Part shown: positions 55,104 to 62,062 of the stretch, piece after piece
Layout: each line of letters starts with the position of its first letter
Numbering within the stretch: position 1 is the stretch's first letter
IMG/VR virus record: IMGVR_UViG_3300047311_000749
Span: 1-64,000 of that record
From: a virus
Reading direction: 5' to 3' (one strand)
Length of the DNA stretch: 64,000 nucleotides
Notes under the pieces: generated by a model
The model's database searches: none
Seen by the model: the letters and a program-made list of their open reading frames with translations, nothing else
What the model was told of the DNA's origin: nothing
Program-made: the position numbers and the translations under genes

Positions 55104-56614
55104 CGCTTTCGTTCCTTCGCGCCCTTCAGGCGCTGCTCGATGTAGGCGTCAACGCGCCGCGCGTCGACCGTCGCCCTATGGCATTCGCCGTACTCGCGGT
55201 CGAAGCTGATCACCTGGAGGTACTGGCTCGACCGGTACGCGGCTCCGTTATGCCAAGCGTCGCGTGGGGCTAACGTGTTGAAGTACTCCATCTTTACGTC
55301 CGGGTATTCCTCGACCTTCACGACCTTCTTGTGATGGATGTGCCCGAGGATCCAGACCTTGTAGTTCGCCTTACCCCAGTAGCTCCGGCAACCCGGGATC
55401 CCGTTCGGACCGCAGTCGGTCGCCATCACGCCCGGGAGTTGTTCGGGCCGCGTCTCGTCGCCGTGGCAGGTCCCGATCAGATTCTTCCCGAACAGCTTGT
55501 AGGCGAACGGATTCAGGTTCTCCTCGATCACGACCCGGTCGTCGTTCCGGTACATCTCGAGCAGCAACATCTGGAGGACCGTCGAGAGCTTCGGGTCGTG
55601 GTTGCCCCGCCGGATATCGACCGTCACGAGCTCGTGCTTCTGCTTGCAGAGGTCGATGAGGCGACGAAACAGGTCGAGCCCGACCCGGATCACCTTCCCC
55701 TGGCGGGAGTCGACGTCGACCTTGTTATGACCGCGGGGCGTCAGTTGGTTGTCGTCATCGGCGTGAAAGAAGTCTCCGACATCGACGATGAAGGCTTCCT
55801 TCGCCGGCGGGGCCATCTCGACCAGCATCTCGACGCACCGGTAAAGCTGCTCCTGCGCGATCTTCAAGTCGAAGTCGCGGCCGCCGGTCTCGCGCCCCCA
55901 CGCCAGCATCCCGATGTGGGGATCGCCGAGCACGTACGTGCTCAGGAGGTCGAGACGCTTCATCGGCATCGGCTTCGAAGGCTTCGAGAGCCCCCGGTAC
56001 TGCTTCGCGTGCTGCTTCGCCTGTCGCCAGAACTCCTCCAGGTTCTTCTGGTTCTTGTCCGCGACCGCGCGCTGGTGCTGGATCAGGACCTCGCCCTGAC
56101 GCCCATACATGGTCGAGACACGCTCGAGCGAGAAGTTCGGCGGGAGCGGATCGACCTTTGGTTTCCCCGAGGGGCCGCGCTCGCTCTTCACCCACTGCTT
56201 CGTCAGCTTTCCCTTCTCGTAATGGTCCGAGTTCCCCTTCAGCCGCATCGGTTCCGGAACCGGCTTCTGCCATCCGTACGCGGGCGCGAGCCCCTGCGAG
56301 GCTGCGAACTTCCGGACGACTCCGAGCGCGTGCAGGATGCTCGACGGCGATATCCCCATGCGGCGCGCTGCTTCGTGCGCGTTCCCACCGCACTCAATCG
56401 TAAGGTCGATCTTCGCAAGCTGCGTTGGAGTCGTGACGAACTGCTTGAGCTGTTCGAGCTCGCCGACGCTCGCGCTCGGCACTCCGCCTCGCCGAACCCC
56501 TAGGAACGGGGTCGCGGAGACTTCCGCCTCCGGAGCGTGAACGCTGCCCGCGGAGGACTTGGGAACCGGAACCCGACGGACCTTAGGATCGGTAGCTGAT
56601 GAACGGCGTGACAT
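55100..56614 (-). CDS. metallophosphoesterase with N-terminal HTH
   Basis: A 504-residue protein. Residues about 45-105 hold an HTH-like stretch (ECGGNAHEAARRMGISPSSI), followed by a charged linker. The C-terminal phosphoesterase has all motifs: GDPHIG, VGDFFHADDD, RRGNHDP, GTCHGDE and GHIHHKK. It may act on DNA or a nucleotide, guided by the HTH. It differs from the SbcD-like protein and has no SbcC partner nearby. ATG 56614 has AGGAG upstream and lies within the zincin gene. Confidence 0.75.
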   Translation of the reverse strand: MSRRSSATDPKVRRVPVPKSSAGSVHAPEAEVSATPFLGVRRGGVPSASVGELEQLKQFVTTPTQLAKIDLTIECGGNAHEAARRMGISPSSILHALGVVRKFAASQGLAPAYGWQKPVPEPMRLKGNSDHYEKGKLTKQWVKSERGPSGKPKVDPLPPNFSLERVSTMYGRQGEVLIQHQRAVADKNQKNLEEFWRQAKQHAKQYRGLSKPSKPMPMKRLDLLSTYVLGDPHIGMLAWGRETGGRDFDLKIAQEQLYRCVEMLVEMAPPAKEAFIVDVGDFFHADDDNQLTPRGHNKVDVDSRQGKVIRVGLDLFRRLIDLCKQKHELVTVDIRRGNHDPKLSTVLQMLLLEMYRNDDRVVIEENLNPFAYKLFGKNLIGTCHGDETRPEQLPGVMATDCGPNGIPGCRSYWGKANYKVWILGHIHHKKVVKVEEYPDVKMEYFNTLAPRDAWHNGAAYRSSQYLQVISFDREYGECHRATVDARRVDAYIEQRLKGAKERKR

Positions 56615-56883
56615 TCGATGAACTGCTCCTTGTATTCGAACCCGGTGTCCTCGAGCGCAACGTGCCCGAGTTCGTGGAGGAGCGTCGTTTCCCAGGTCCC
56701 ACGGGGAGCCCGGGGATTCAGGTAGATCCGCCGGGCGGTGAACTCGACGAACGCGTGGTCGTCGATCCCGTCAGCGTTACGACCGAAGCCGGCGACTATC
56801 TCGGGGGTCGCGAAGTAGACCCGCCACGCGCGGTGGCGGTCGTCGCGGAACCCGAACCAGAAGACCGGCTTCAGCTTCGCCAC
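56500..56883 (-). CDS. HELGH zinc-metalloprotease-like protein
   Basis: A 127-residue protein with TTLLHELGHVALEDTGFEYK (H70, E71, H74), the HExxH zinc motif. A likely third ligand is Glu at about 87 or 90 (EQFIECHAVHQLPI), the gluzincin/ImmA-IrrE type of spacing. The C-terminus is basic. Its 3' part overlaps the phosphoesterase gene by 115 nt, so both reading frames are used. It may cut a host regulator. There is no signal peptide, so it acts in the cytoplasm. Confidence 0.55.
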   Translation of the reverse strand: MAKLKPVFWFGFRDDRHRAWRVYFATPEIVAGFGRNADGIDDHAFVEFTARRIYLNPRAPRGTWETTLLHELGHVALEDTGFEYKEQFIECHAVHQLPILRSVGFRFPSPPRAAFTLRRRKSPRPRS

Positions 56884-56930
56884 GAGGGGTCTATGACGCC
56901 CCCACCGGACCCCTACAAGTTATCCCCAGG

Positions 56931-57518
56931 TTAGCGAGCCGTTCGGGGGAAGGCCGGTGACGCTACGTCCCACGCGTCGAGCTCGGGGGTCCCGAGGTGA
57001 AGCGAGCAGTTCGGGCCGTCCCGGAGCCCGCTATACATCACGCTCGGGAGCGGGCCCTCGTAGTGAAGGTCGCCACCGGCGAACCGGAGCCCGAGCGCGT
57101 GGCCGAACTCGTGAAGCATCGCCCGGCGGAGCTCGTCCTCCGTGAACCCGAACCCCGCCACGATCGCGGGGTCGATCCCGATGTGGGCCGTCAGGGGCTC
57201 CGGGTTCTCGGCTCGCCAGCCCGTGCCGGCCAAGTGGGGCGCTACCGCTTCCGACTCGACCCGCCAGGTCCCGTCGTGCCACTCCGACCCCGCCGGAACC
57301 GAGACGACGAGGAACGACATCCCGGTCGCGGCCGACCACTCGGTCGCGGCTTCCTGGACCGGTTGAAAAAAGGTCTCGTCCGCCTCCACGATGACGTCCG
57401 CGGCCCTCGCGACTACCTGCCCGGCCTGGGGCGCCGGGTCGACCGTCGGGACCGGGCCGGCCCCGTAGGCGCACGCGTTCGCCAGCATCATCGTCGCCAC
57501 CAGAATCATCTTCTTCAT
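56931..57518 (-). CDS. metzincin-like metalloprotease with lipoprotein-type signal
   Basis: A 195-residue protein starting MKKMILVATMMLANACAYGA, a signal with a possible lipobox (ANAC, Cys at 16). The catalytic helix is HEFGHALGL (H136, E137, H140, G143). The third ligand appears to be H152, after FAGGDL, six residues later than in HExxHxxGxxH. The Met-turn is SVMYSG (M161), nine residues past H152, as in matrixins. It should act outside the cytoplasm, either as a host-envelope modifier or in lysis. Its promoter is one of the TGTCTAGACA set. Confidence 0.65.
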   Translation of the reverse strand: MKKMILVATMMLANACAYGAGPVPTVDPAPQAGQVVARAADVIVEADETFFQPVQEAATEWSAATGMSFLVVSVPAGSEWHDGTWRVESEAVAPHLAGTGWRAENPEPLTAHIGIDPAIVAGFGFTEDELRRAMLHEFGHALGLRFAGGDLHYEGPLPSVMYSGLRDGPNCSLHLGTPELDAWDVASPAFPRTAR

Positions 57519-57525
57519 GTCTCTC

Positions 57526-57557
57526 ATCATACTTGTCTAGACGACGTTGTCTAGACA
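57526..57557 (-). promoter_or_regulatory. operator-promoter of the metzincin gene (tandem TGTCTAGAC dyads)
   Basis: On the minus strand TAGACA (57553-57548), a 16-nt spacer and TATGAT (57531-57526) lie 7 nt before ATG 57518. Two dyads, TGTCTAGACA (57548-57557) and TGTCTAGACg (57534-57543), have centres 14 bp apart and cover the -35 and the spacer. Confidence 0.65.
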
Positions 57558-57604
57558 ATCTTAAGCGCCGTAAGCGCTTTCTTTTTTGACGAGAGTGGGC
57601 GCGG

Positions 57605-57790
57605 TTAAGAAGAAAGGTAGGACGACATCGCCTTCCGGATCAGATCCGTGATCCCGATGCCTTCCTGAAGGGCCCGGACCCGCCAGGTCTCATACTCGGA
57701 ATGCCGGAACCGGAACCCTCTCATCTTCGAGCTCTCGGGAGTCGGCGGAGTCGGGTCCGGCGGAACGGACTTCTGTTTTTTGGTTCTCAT
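57605..57790 (-). CDS. ribbon-helix-helix-like small regulator
   Basis: Sixty-one residues. After a Pro/Lys-rich start (TKKQKSVPPDPTPPTPESS), the C-terminal 36 residues read MRGFRFRHSEYETWRVRALQ, then EGIGITDLIRKAMSSYLSS. A strand and two helices with this pattern fit the CopG/Arc/MetJ fold. The gene abuts the dyads of the metzincin promoter. As RHH proteins bind tandem short dyads, it is a candidate regulator of the TGTCTAGACA sites. Confidence 0.55.
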   Translation of the reverse strand: MRTKKQKSVPPDPTPPTPESSKMRGFRFRHSEYETWRVRALQEGIGITDLIRKAMSSYLSS

Positions 57791-57809
57791 GGGATGTCTA
57801 TACGGGCTT

Positions 57810-58289
57810 TCAACCCTCCCGTACACCCCTCCAGTACCAGAGGGCGCGGGGTACTAACGAAGGACGGACGCGAGAGCTAGGCGGGTCGTCGTACGAGCCG
57901 CCCGGACTTTCGCCGACGATCTTCGGATCTCCCAGATCCGAGCCGCGATCCGGCCCGCGTCCTCGGCTCGCCCCGCCCGCATCGCGAGCTTCCACTCCTC
58001 CTGCAACCCCGCGATCAACTCCGTTTCCATCTTCCGTCCCTCCTGCGTTCGTTCCATGCCCCTTAGGAACGGCGCTGTCTAGACAACCTTTAACGCTTTC
58101 TTGCGGCATCGCGGGAGGGGGAAAGGACGACATTGCGCCCGCTGGCCTCACGAGGATCCGGCGGTAGCCGATCCGGCGGAGCTGTGAGACCGCGAGGTCA
58201 ACGAACCCACCCTGTCGGGTCAGCGTCACGTTCCGGCTTCCCTCTCGGTGGTGCGTCCCGATAACCCGGTAGGATTCGTCTTCACACAT
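57810..58289 (-). CDS. unknown small protein with doubtful C-terminus
   Basis: The first 65 residues (MCEDESYRVIGTHHREGSRN, then VTLTRQGGFVDLAVSQLRRI and GYRRILVRPAG) look like a real small fold, and ATG 58289 overlaps the previous stop (ATGTGTGA). The rest of the 159-residue frame is low-complexity Gly/Arg, overlaps another gene and contains an operator dyad, so it may be non-functional read-through or the trace of a frameshift. The true 3' end is unsure. Confidence 0.4.
   Translation of the reverse strand: MCEDESYRVIGTHHREGSRNVTLTRQGGFVDLAVSQLRRIGYRRILVRPAGAMSSFPPPAMPQESVKGCLDSAVPKGHGTNAGGTEDGNGVDRGVAGGVEARDAGGASRGRGPDRGSDLGDPKIVGESPGGSYDDPPSSRVRPSLVPRALWYWRGVREG
57854..58030 (-). CDS. small helical protein
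   Basis: Fifty-eight residues: METELIAGLQEEWKLAMRAG, then RAEDAGRIAARIWEIRRSSA, and a basic end. ATG 58030 has GGAGGG upstream. It is fully inside the doubtful frame of the previous entry, which weakens one of the two. It may be one of a set of small early proteins. Confidence 0.5.
   Translation of the reverse strand: METELIAGLQEEWKLAMRAGRAEDAGRIAARIWEIRRSSAKVRAARTTTRLALASVLR
58076..58085. promoter_or_regulatory. single TGTCTAGACA dyad
   Basis: A perfect 10-bp dyad 46 nt before the ATG at 58030. Unlike the other three sites it has no partner dyad and no -10 at the same spacing, so it may be an auxiliary or decayed operator. Confidence 0.5.
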
Positions 58290-58608
58290 CGAGTTCCTCT
58301 TTCGCGATCTCACACAGCAGTTTTGACGCAACCGGGTCGAGCGCGTGAAGGCGTCCGAATGCGGTCCTACGAGTCAGCGGGTACTCGAGCTCGGCCGCCG
58401 CGTGAAGTCCCCCGGATGACCCCGGGAACAACTCGAGCGCGAGGTCCGACCAAGGTGCCTTCCGGGCCGAGCTCGACTTCCGGACGACTCCGTCGGTCCC
58501 CCGGACGAGCGCGAAGATCCGGTAGAACCCACGCTGGTCCCAGAACGCGCGGCCCGCGCGCCAGTCCCGCAACATGCACCGGTACAGGTGGGCGCGTCGT
58601 TCGATCAC
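58282..58608 (-). CDS. unknown 108-residue protein
   Basis: A basic, aromatic start (IERRAHLYRCMLRDWRAGRA) leads to a beta stretch (FYRIFALVRGTDGVVRKSSS) and a helical end (HALDPVASKLLCEIAKEELD). GTG 58608 overlaps the upstream TGA (GTGA). Family unknown. It belongs to the early operon led by the gene at 59592. Confidence 0.5.
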   Translation of the reverse strand: MIERRAHLYRCMLRDWRAGRAFWDQRGFYRIFALVRGTDGVVRKSSSARKAPWSDLALELFPGSSGGLHAAAELEYPLTRRTAFGRLHALDPVASKLLCEIAKEELDV

Positions 58609-59093
58609 GCCGGATCCCTTTCGCTCGACAGCTTCCGCCGCATATCCTGCTCGAGTTCGTCGAGCGCTCCCGGGAACGACTCCCGAATGGTCTCGCCGGC
58701 GATGGAGCGCCCCAGTACCTGCTGAAACAACCGGTACGCGAGGTTCGTCGGGTCGGCCCGGAGCGGGGCCACTAGGCTCGTTTTCGACAGGCTAGCGAGG
58801 CACTCGGCGGTCGTCCCAGGCTTGAGATCTTCATCGCGCGCTACGCGGTCGAGGAGCTCTTGAACGTGGTGCCGGTACAGGCGCTCGTTCCGGAACTCAG
58901 ACAGCATTCCCGGGTAGAGGATCCGGAACGCCCCGTGGATCGCATCGGCTCGTTTCGGGTGCGCCCGCTTCGCGCGCGCGATCTCTTTTTCCGCGACCCC
59001 CATGCAGTCGAACGCCCACGAGATAGACGACGCGATGCCGGTCTCGACCCCGAGGAGGTGAGCGATGTCCTTCCCGGTAGGGAACGCGCTCAC
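58605..59093 (-). CDS. unknown 162-residue protein
   Basis: A helical protein (SAFPTGKDIAHLLGVETGIA, EKEIARAKRAHPKRADAIHG, RHHVQELLDRVARDEDLKPG). GTG 59093 overlaps the upstream TGA (GTGA), and its stop overlaps the next GTG. The pattern suggests a small DNA- or protein-binding helical bundle. Function unknown. Confidence 0.5.
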   Translation of the reverse strand: MSAFPTGKDIAHLLGVETGIASSISWAFDCMGVAEKEIARAKRAHPKRADAIHGAFRILYPGMLSEFRNERLYRHHVQELLDRVARDEDLKPGTTAECLASLSKTSLVAPLRADPTNLAYRLFQQVLGRSIAGETIRESFPGALDELEQDMRRKLSSERDPA

Positions 59094-59362
59094 GACTGCG
59101 CCTCGATCCGGATCATATCGGTGACGGCGCCCGCGATACGGGTAGGGGAGCACCCTTCGTGCCGGGACCAGATGACCCGGTCGCTCTCGTAGTCCCAGCA
59201 GCCGACCGCGAACCCAACCCACTCGCCCGCAACATTCTGATCGACCTCTACCCGGCCGGAGCCGGCCCACCAGCGAACTTCGAGCTCGATGCCGCCCGGG
59301 AGCTCGCCCCCCATCGTTCGGGTCGGCTCGGAAGCCCTACGGGGCGGGAACGCGGCCCTCAT
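59090..59362 (-). CDS. unknown 90-residue protein
   Basis: A beta-rich small protein (GGIELEVRWWAGSGRVEVDQ, WVGFAVGCWDYESDRVIWSR). ATG 59362 overlaps the TGA of the gene before (ATGA). It forms part of a four-gene coupled run. Function unknown. Confidence 0.5.
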   Translation of the reverse strand: MRAAFPPRRASEPTRTMGGELPGGIELEVRWWAGSGRVEVDQNVAGEWVGFAVGCWDYESDRVIWSRHEGCSPTRIAGAVTDMIRIEAQS

Positions 59363-59592
59363 CGGGCGAGCTCGCGCGAGTACGTGTGGGTCCCGTAGAG
59401 CGGGCTCCAGGTCGCGACGAGCGTCCCAGCGCGGTCGATCCGAGCCTCGAACCCGCGACCGCGAGCAGCCGTCAGGGCCTCCTCGTAGGAAGCGGTTTCG
59501 ATCGGCTCGTGCCACGAGAAGTTACAGGAGCGGACCACGTAGAGGTTGGGATTCTGAACCGTCGTTTTGGCTGCCGTCGTCATCGTCTTCAT
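59359..59592 (-). CDS. unknown 77-residue protein, first gene of an operator-controlled run
   Basis: MKTMTTAAKTTVQNPNLYVV is followed by a small alpha/beta fold (HEPIETASYEEALTAARGRG, EARIDRAGTLVATWSPLYG). The ATG lies only 6 nt after the predicted -10 of the operator-promoter, so the transcript may be leaderless. It is likely an early gene. Function unknown. Confidence 0.55.
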   Translation of the reverse strand: MKTMTTAAKTTVQNPNLYVVRSCNFSWHEPIETASYEEALTAARGRGFEARIDRAGTLVATWSPLYGTHTYSRELAR

Positions 59593-59598
59593 GATCCA

Positions 59599-59630
59599 AC
59601 ACTAGCGTGTCTAGACACCGTGTCTAGACA
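59599..59630 (-). promoter_or_regulatory. operator-promoter of the gene at 59592
   Basis: TAGACA (59626-59621), a 16-nt spacer, TAGTGT (59604-59599). Dyads TGTCTAGACA lie at 59621-59630 and 59608-59617, with centres 13 bp apart. The 35-nt block from 59601 is identical to that at 60971 except at one base. Confidence 0.65.
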
Positions 59631-59644
59631 ATTCGCATCTCCCC

Positions 59645-59896
59645 CTAACGAATCTTGAATTGGACCGTGTTCAGCTCAAGATGACTGCCCCACCGGATCG
59701 CAGTCCCGCCGAGGTGGACGGTGTCGGTTACGTCGATCCGGGCGCCCGGTTGGGACTCCTGGATCGTCGGAAGGAGCTCCCGCCAGACATCATGCATCAC
59801 GAGATGGCCGACCAAGAGCGCTTCGGGCTTCCGACCCGTTTCGAGCTCGATTAGGCGTGCGAGTGCAATCAACAACCCTACCGTCGGTTTAGGCAT
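59645..59896 (-). CDS. unknown 83-residue protein
   Basis: MPKPTVGLLIALARLIELET starts a helix, and a beta half follows (GARIDVTDTVHLGGTAIRWG, ELNTVQFKIR). GGAGAG lies before the ATG. It is the gene after the clamp-like protein and may share its transcript. Function unknown. Confidence 0.5.
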   Translation of the reverse strand: MPKPTVGLLIALARLIELETGRKPEALLVGHLVMHDVWRELLPTIQESQPGARIDVTDTVHLGGTAIRWGSHLELNTVQFKIR

Positions 59897-59954
59897 TGTT
59901 CTCTCTCCTTTTTTGGTTCACAGCAACCGTACTTTTCTTCCGCAAAACTTGCGC

Positions 59955-60641
59955 CTACATCCGCATCGGCATGACGACGATCGACCATTCGGACCCATTC
60001 GCGGGACACCGGACCGTCCCGAGGAGCGGATCCAGATCGCTCGCGGGCGGTTGGATCTCGACTCCCGGGTAGAGTTTATCGGTCCCCCGGTCGGAACGTT
60101 TAATGATCGTCGGCGGGCACGCCTTCGTCACAAGCGCGAGGTCCGCCAGGTACGGACCGTTGAAGCAGGCCGTCGCGCCCCCCTTGTGCTTCGGGTCGCG
60201 CCGTTCCGGTACGACCGCGTCGAGATGGTTCGGCGCTTCGTCCGACAGGAACGCCTCGTAGGAGGCGCGGCAGAAGTTCGATCCGGGCGAGATGGGCTCC
60301 ATCACCTCGACGCGGCACTTCGCGATCTCGGACGCGGAACCGGGCCCCGTGATCCGGATCTCGTCCTTCGGAGCCGCATGCTTGATCGCGCTCTCGACGG
60401 TCTCGCGCTTAACGCCCTCGACGGGGCGCTCGATCGCGCGGTCGTGGTCGACCCGCTCCCCCTTCAGGATCGCGCCGCGGTGCCCGTCCGTAGCCCAGCA
60501 GCGACCCGTCTTCTGGTCGAGCACCAGGATCGATATCCCGGGGCGCGTAACATCCGTCGACATGAACGCGAGGAGCGCGACGAGCTCCTGCTTCGAGAAG
60601 TGCCAGGTCGTTCGCCCCGATTCGTCTACCGTCGTTTTCAC
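59955..60641 (-). CDS. two-domain DnaN-like sliding clamp
   Basis: A 228-residue protein that matches domains II and III of the bacterial beta clamp without domain I. The first half has HFSKQELVALLAFMSTDVTR and CWATDGHRGAIL (50-58), where beta clamps have the ATDGHRLA block. The second has ACFNGPYLADLALVTKACPP, and the end WSIVVMPMRM matches the terminal VVMPMRL. The length equals that of trimeric clamps such as T4 gp45. It may tether the family B polymerase. A regulatory decoy that binds clamp partners is the alternative. Confidence 0.7.
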   Translation of the reverse strand: MKTTVDESGRTTWHFSKQELVALLAFMSTDVTRPGISILVLDQKTGRCWATDGHRGAILKGERVDHDRAIERPVEGVKRETVESAIKHAAPKDEIRITGPGSASEIAKCRVEVMEPISPGSNFCRASYEAFLSDEAPNHLDAVVPERRDPKHKGGATACFNGPYLADLALVTKACPPTIIKRSDRGTDKLYPGVEIQPPASDLDPLLGTVRCPANGSEWSIVVMPMRM

Positions 60642-60961
60642 GAGACCACCGCCGGTGCATAGGCACGAACGAGCCGCGGTAGGTCGGATAGGCGCGTGCG
60701 ATGGGGCTCTCGGACGTGCTTATCGAGAGCTTTCCGAGCTCCCTTAACTAGGGAGCGGAGTTCCGACTTCTCATATAGTCCGATCTCGTCGGCGAGAATC
60801 CAAAGTAGATTCGTGGGCAACGAGCGGGCAACGACCTGGCCGATAATCGTGGTCGTCAGGTACCCGTCCGACCAGCCCTGGACGAGCACGTTATCAGCCG
60901 TTCGGCGAGAAAAGATGATATGGGGAGCCGAACATCCACACGAACAATTCGTCGTCTTCAT
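60638..60961 (-). CDS. unknown protein with N-terminal Cys cluster
   Basis: A 107-residue protein: MKTTNCSCGCSAPHIIFSRR opens with CSCGC, then LWILADEIGLYEKSELRSLV and a helical basic end. ATG 60961 is chosen over 60970 because the latter lies inside the predicted -10. Its TGA overlaps the clamp ATG (ATGA), so the clamp is expressed from this operator-promoter. Function unknown. Confidence 0.55.
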   Translation of the reverse strand: MKTTNCSCGCSAPHIIFSRRTADNVLVQGWSDGYLTTTIIGQVVARSLPTNLLWILADEIGLYEKSELRSLVKGARKALDKHVREPHRTRLSDLPRLVRAYAPAVVS

Positions 60962-60968
60962 GAACCTC

Positions 60969-61000
60969 ATACTAGCGTGTCTAGACACGGTGTCTAGACA
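60969..61000 (-). promoter_or_regulatory. operator-promoter of the clamp operon
   Basis: TAGACA (60996-60991), a 16-nt spacer, TAGTAT (60974-60969), 7 nt before ATG 60961. Dyads TGTCTAGACA lie at 60991-61000 and 60978-60987. It is in the gap shared with the divergent transglycosylase gene. Confidence 0.65.
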
Positions 61001-61050
61001 ATTCGACAGCCTCCGTTGACCTACCTGGGGGACCGGGGGAGGATCCGGTC

Positions 61051-61782
61051 ATGCGAACTATCTGCGGGGCCCCCGGGATCGAGCACCTAACGCCGGACGA
61101 ACTACGGGGGTTCTGCGGGACCGCCGACCAACTCTCGATACAGCCGGATTGGCTCGCATGCGTCGTCTCGTTCGAAACCGCCGGGACCTTCAGCCCGAGT
61201 CAGCGGAACCGGTGGGCCGTCATCGACGCGCAGAAGCGCGGCGTTCCGTATCAGGGGGCCGTCGGGCTGATCCAGTTCATGCCCTCGACCGCGAAGCTGC
61301 TCGGCACGTCCCCCTACGGGCTCGCCCAGATGACGGTCCTGGAGCAGCTCCCGTTCGTCGAGCGATACCTCGGCTCGTACCGCGGCCGGATGGACTCGCT
61401 CGAGAACACGTACCTGGGGGTCTTCTACCCGGCCGCGATCGGACAGGAAGATTCGTGGGTCGTGGCGGCCCGCGATGGGTCGAAGCTGAACAACCACGAC
61501 ACCGTTACGCCGGCGGAGCGGGATCGCTCAAAGGCCATCTACCGGCAGAACGCCGGGTTCGACTCCGGCGATACCGGGTTCGTCACCCGAGGCGACGTCT
61601 GCCGAACGATCCGAGAAGTTCAGTCGCGGGCGGCGCAGAATCCTCGCGTCGATGTTCCGGATGCGCCCGTCGACGTCAGCGCGGCCGAGGCACAGGCACG
61701 CGGGGCAGAGGCAATCGCGGAAGCGCTTCGGGACGACCCTTCGATCCTCGACGGCGACGGGAATCCTTCGGATCCCGCATGA
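61051..61782 (+). CDS. lytic transglycosylase (SLT-like), probable endolysin
   Basis: A 243-residue plus-strand protein. SFETAG (catalytic Glu about 42) and GAVGLIQFMPSTAKLLG (69-85) are the E-S/T and GLxQ-x-MPST signatures of soluble lytic transglycosylases. The C-terminus is acidic and disordered. There is no signal peptide, so export would depend on the holin. It is placed well away from the holin and spanin genes and transcribed divergently from the clamp operon. Confidence 0.8.
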   Translation: MRTICGAPGIEHLTPDELRGFCGTADQLSIQPDWLACVVSFETAGTFSPSQRNRWAVIDAQKRGVPYQGAVGLIQFMPSTAKLLGTSPYGLAQMTVLEQLPFVERYLGSYRGRMDSLENTYLGVFYPAAIGQEDSWVVAARDGSKLNNHDTVTPAERDRSKAIYRQNAGFDSGDTGFVTRGDVCRTIREVQSRAAQNPRVDVPDAPVDVSAAEAQARGAEAIAEALRDDPSILDGDGNPSDPA

Positions 61783-62062
61783 GCCACCGGTAGTTGAGCG
61801 TCTGGGTCGTCTCGCGGATCGACTCGGCGGACGCTTCGCGCGCAGCCGCCCGATAGTCGGGAATGGTTTGGGTCCCCTTCAGCGGCAGAAGCTTCGCGAG
61901 AATCTTGGCCTGGACGATCAACATCATGAGGCGCTTCCGGGCCCCATACGGCATCGTGTCGGGACCGGGTTCGAGCCACGTGTTCCGGAAGGGCCCCGTG
62001 TACGTAAGGCCACAATACTCAACCTGCTTCGCGATGCGTCTCCTACGTGCTTGTCGGCTCAT
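61676..62062 (-). CDS. unknown basic 128-residue protein
   Basis: MSRQARRRRIAKQVEYCGLT opens a basic protein with RKRLMMLIVQAKILAKLLPL and a second helix (AAREASAESIRETTQTL). The last 35 residues are Arg/Pro-rich and overlap the 3' end of the opposite transglycosylase gene by 107 nt. ATG 62062 overlaps the upstream TGA. Function unknown. Confidence 0.5.
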   Translation of the reverse strand: MSRQARRRRIAKQVEYCGLTYTGPFRNTWLEPGPDTMPYGARKRLMMLIVQAKILAKLLPLKGTQTIPDYRAAAREASAESIRETTQTLNYRWLMRDPKDSRRRRGSKGRPEALPRLPLPRVPVPRPR

